Made by a program: the position numbers and the translations under genes. DNA of 64,000 bases from Hymenolepis diminuta (lineage: Eukaryota > Platyhelminthes > Cestoda > Cyclophyllidea > Hymenolepididae), in contig CAADRB010000040.1 in the NCBI GenBank assembly GCA_900708905.1, forward strand, positions 799,265-863,264, in the 5' to 3' direction. Below, one piece after another: positions 63,062 through 64,000 of this stretch. The notes under the pieces were generated by a model. The model was not told where the DNA came from and made no database searches. It saw nothing but the letters and a program-made list of their open reading frames with translations. Numbering within the stretch: the first letter of the stretch is position 1; each line of letters starts with the position of its first letter.

Positions 63062-64000
63062 CTATAAGACATAAAATTAAAAAATATACAAAGAAAAATA
63101 AATTACCGGATAAATAATTTATTTACATATTAAGTAAATTCTTATCTCAAACCAATTTCTTGACTCGTTTCACCTCGTCCTGTTCTTTCTATCAAAAGTG
63201 CAATGCATTAAAGTTGATGTTTTTATTTTAGTTGTCTTGTTCATAGTACAACAACAAATAATGAAAGTAGCAGACGCATTTGTTGACATTAAAAATCGAA
63301 GTGTCTGCAACGGGGGGCTTAATTGCAGCGTGCAGCACGAAGATAGCTGTCTCATCAAAACTGATATAAATTTAACTGACTTAATGTCTTGAAACCATTC
63401 ATCCGGTAAACCAGAATACGAAGCAACTTCCTCTTGAAATATACTATTCTCCAGTATTTCTGAGAAATTATGTGCTGATTCATCTAACCTACTTCACTTA
63501 CTGATCGTAGTAAAATTTAGAAATAGTCATATCGTCAAAATAATAGGAATTTTACAAACAAATATTTTCTTACTTTTATGACTCCAGTTGTATTTCAGAA
63601 ACTAGAACATATCTAATTGGTACCCTTTAGACACTTGTCATTCCTCGTAAGCAAGTCAAGAATTACGTAATTGTCGGAGCTTAATCGTTTACAATCTGGC
63701 AATGTGGCTTCACCGGAGAATCCTCTAAAATATCATTGTAGAATTATGATCATTAGAACGCACACTTTAGTATTCATTCGATCTGGTTGCTTGACCCTAA
63801 ACTTACGAGGTTATCTCTAACTCTACCATACTCAAGCTAAAGTCTTAATTATCCCTAAAAGGTGATAAAAATAATTGAACTTTTGGGAAATCGAGTTACT
63901 TTACCCCAGTGGTCTAATATGTAAAAAATATGAGATTTTGAAACCCGAACATCGCCAAATTCGATTTTTACTACTTATACCAGTTTAGTCACCCGTAATA
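63062..64000 (-). other. Teneurin intron or upstream region with one doubtful exon
   Basis: No secure exon. The long open frame at 63170-63487 is listed separately. The last 500 bases show nothing recognisable. Confidence 0.45.
63170..63487 (-). other. Doubtful exon or chance open frame, 105 codons
   Basis: After an AG at 63489-63490 the minus frame is open for 105 codons. The first 36 read like protein (LDESAHNFSEILENSIFQEE, then VASYSGLPDEWFQDIK) and the rest becomes Cys/Lys/Thr-rich and less convincing. No good donor follows the protein-like part; the best is a non-standard GTTAAA. It is not similar to teneurin regions that I can recall. It could be a lineage-specific teneurin exon, but chance is likely. 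Confidence 0.2.

Noticed and set aside
1..64000. CRISPR arrays, bacterial operons, rRNA genes
   Set aside because: No regularly spaced repeats, no ribosome-binding-site-led gene clusters and no rRNA-like stretches; the spliced teneurin gene shows animal DNA.

Overview
The window is AT-rich animal DNA with spliced genes, large introns and many worn repeats. The one identifiable gene is a teneurin (Ten-m/Odz), a metazoan adhesion receptor. Two of its introns are very short (69 and 74 nt) beside kilobase-sized ones, and the neighbourhood holds mariner (maT-like) and Ty3/gypsy relics. I infer a lophotrochozoan invertebrate, most likely a flatworm and possibly a tapeworm. The phylum call is inference from gene architecture and composition.

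Layout: (1) 1-7.5 kb, plus strand. A 3' coding exon (3351-3964) encodes a Ser/Pro/Gln-rich, disordered tail of an unrecognised protein. About 3.3 kb downstream a second plus-strand, Ser-rich terminal-exon candidate (7294-7486) may be an alternative last exon or belong to another transcript. (2) 7.5-52.7 kb: about 45 kb with no convincing gene. It contains a decayed DD37D-type mariner transposase (11.8-12.9 kb), an internally deleted Ty3/gypsy relic (29.4-31.1 kb), copies of a tRNA-like-headed SINE family, a second dispersed non-coding repeat family with at least five copies, a 22-nt perfect palindrome, a 15-bp perfect hairpin and a few short coding-like islands without known function. (3) 52.8-63.1 kb, minus strand: the 3' part of the teneurin gene, assembled into eight exons (about 1,126 residues). 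They cover the C-terminal part of the YD shell, the RHS-associated core and the Tox-GHH-like C-terminal domain. The 5' exons (cytoplasmic, transmembrane, EGF, Ig-like and NHL parts) must lie beyond position 64000.

The two genes are convergent and separated by a repeat-littered desert. No new multi-gene system is visible. The most useful results are the teneurin exon structure, including three small exons that a simple ORF scan misses, its diverged RHS motif, and two repeat families recognised by comparing copies within the window.
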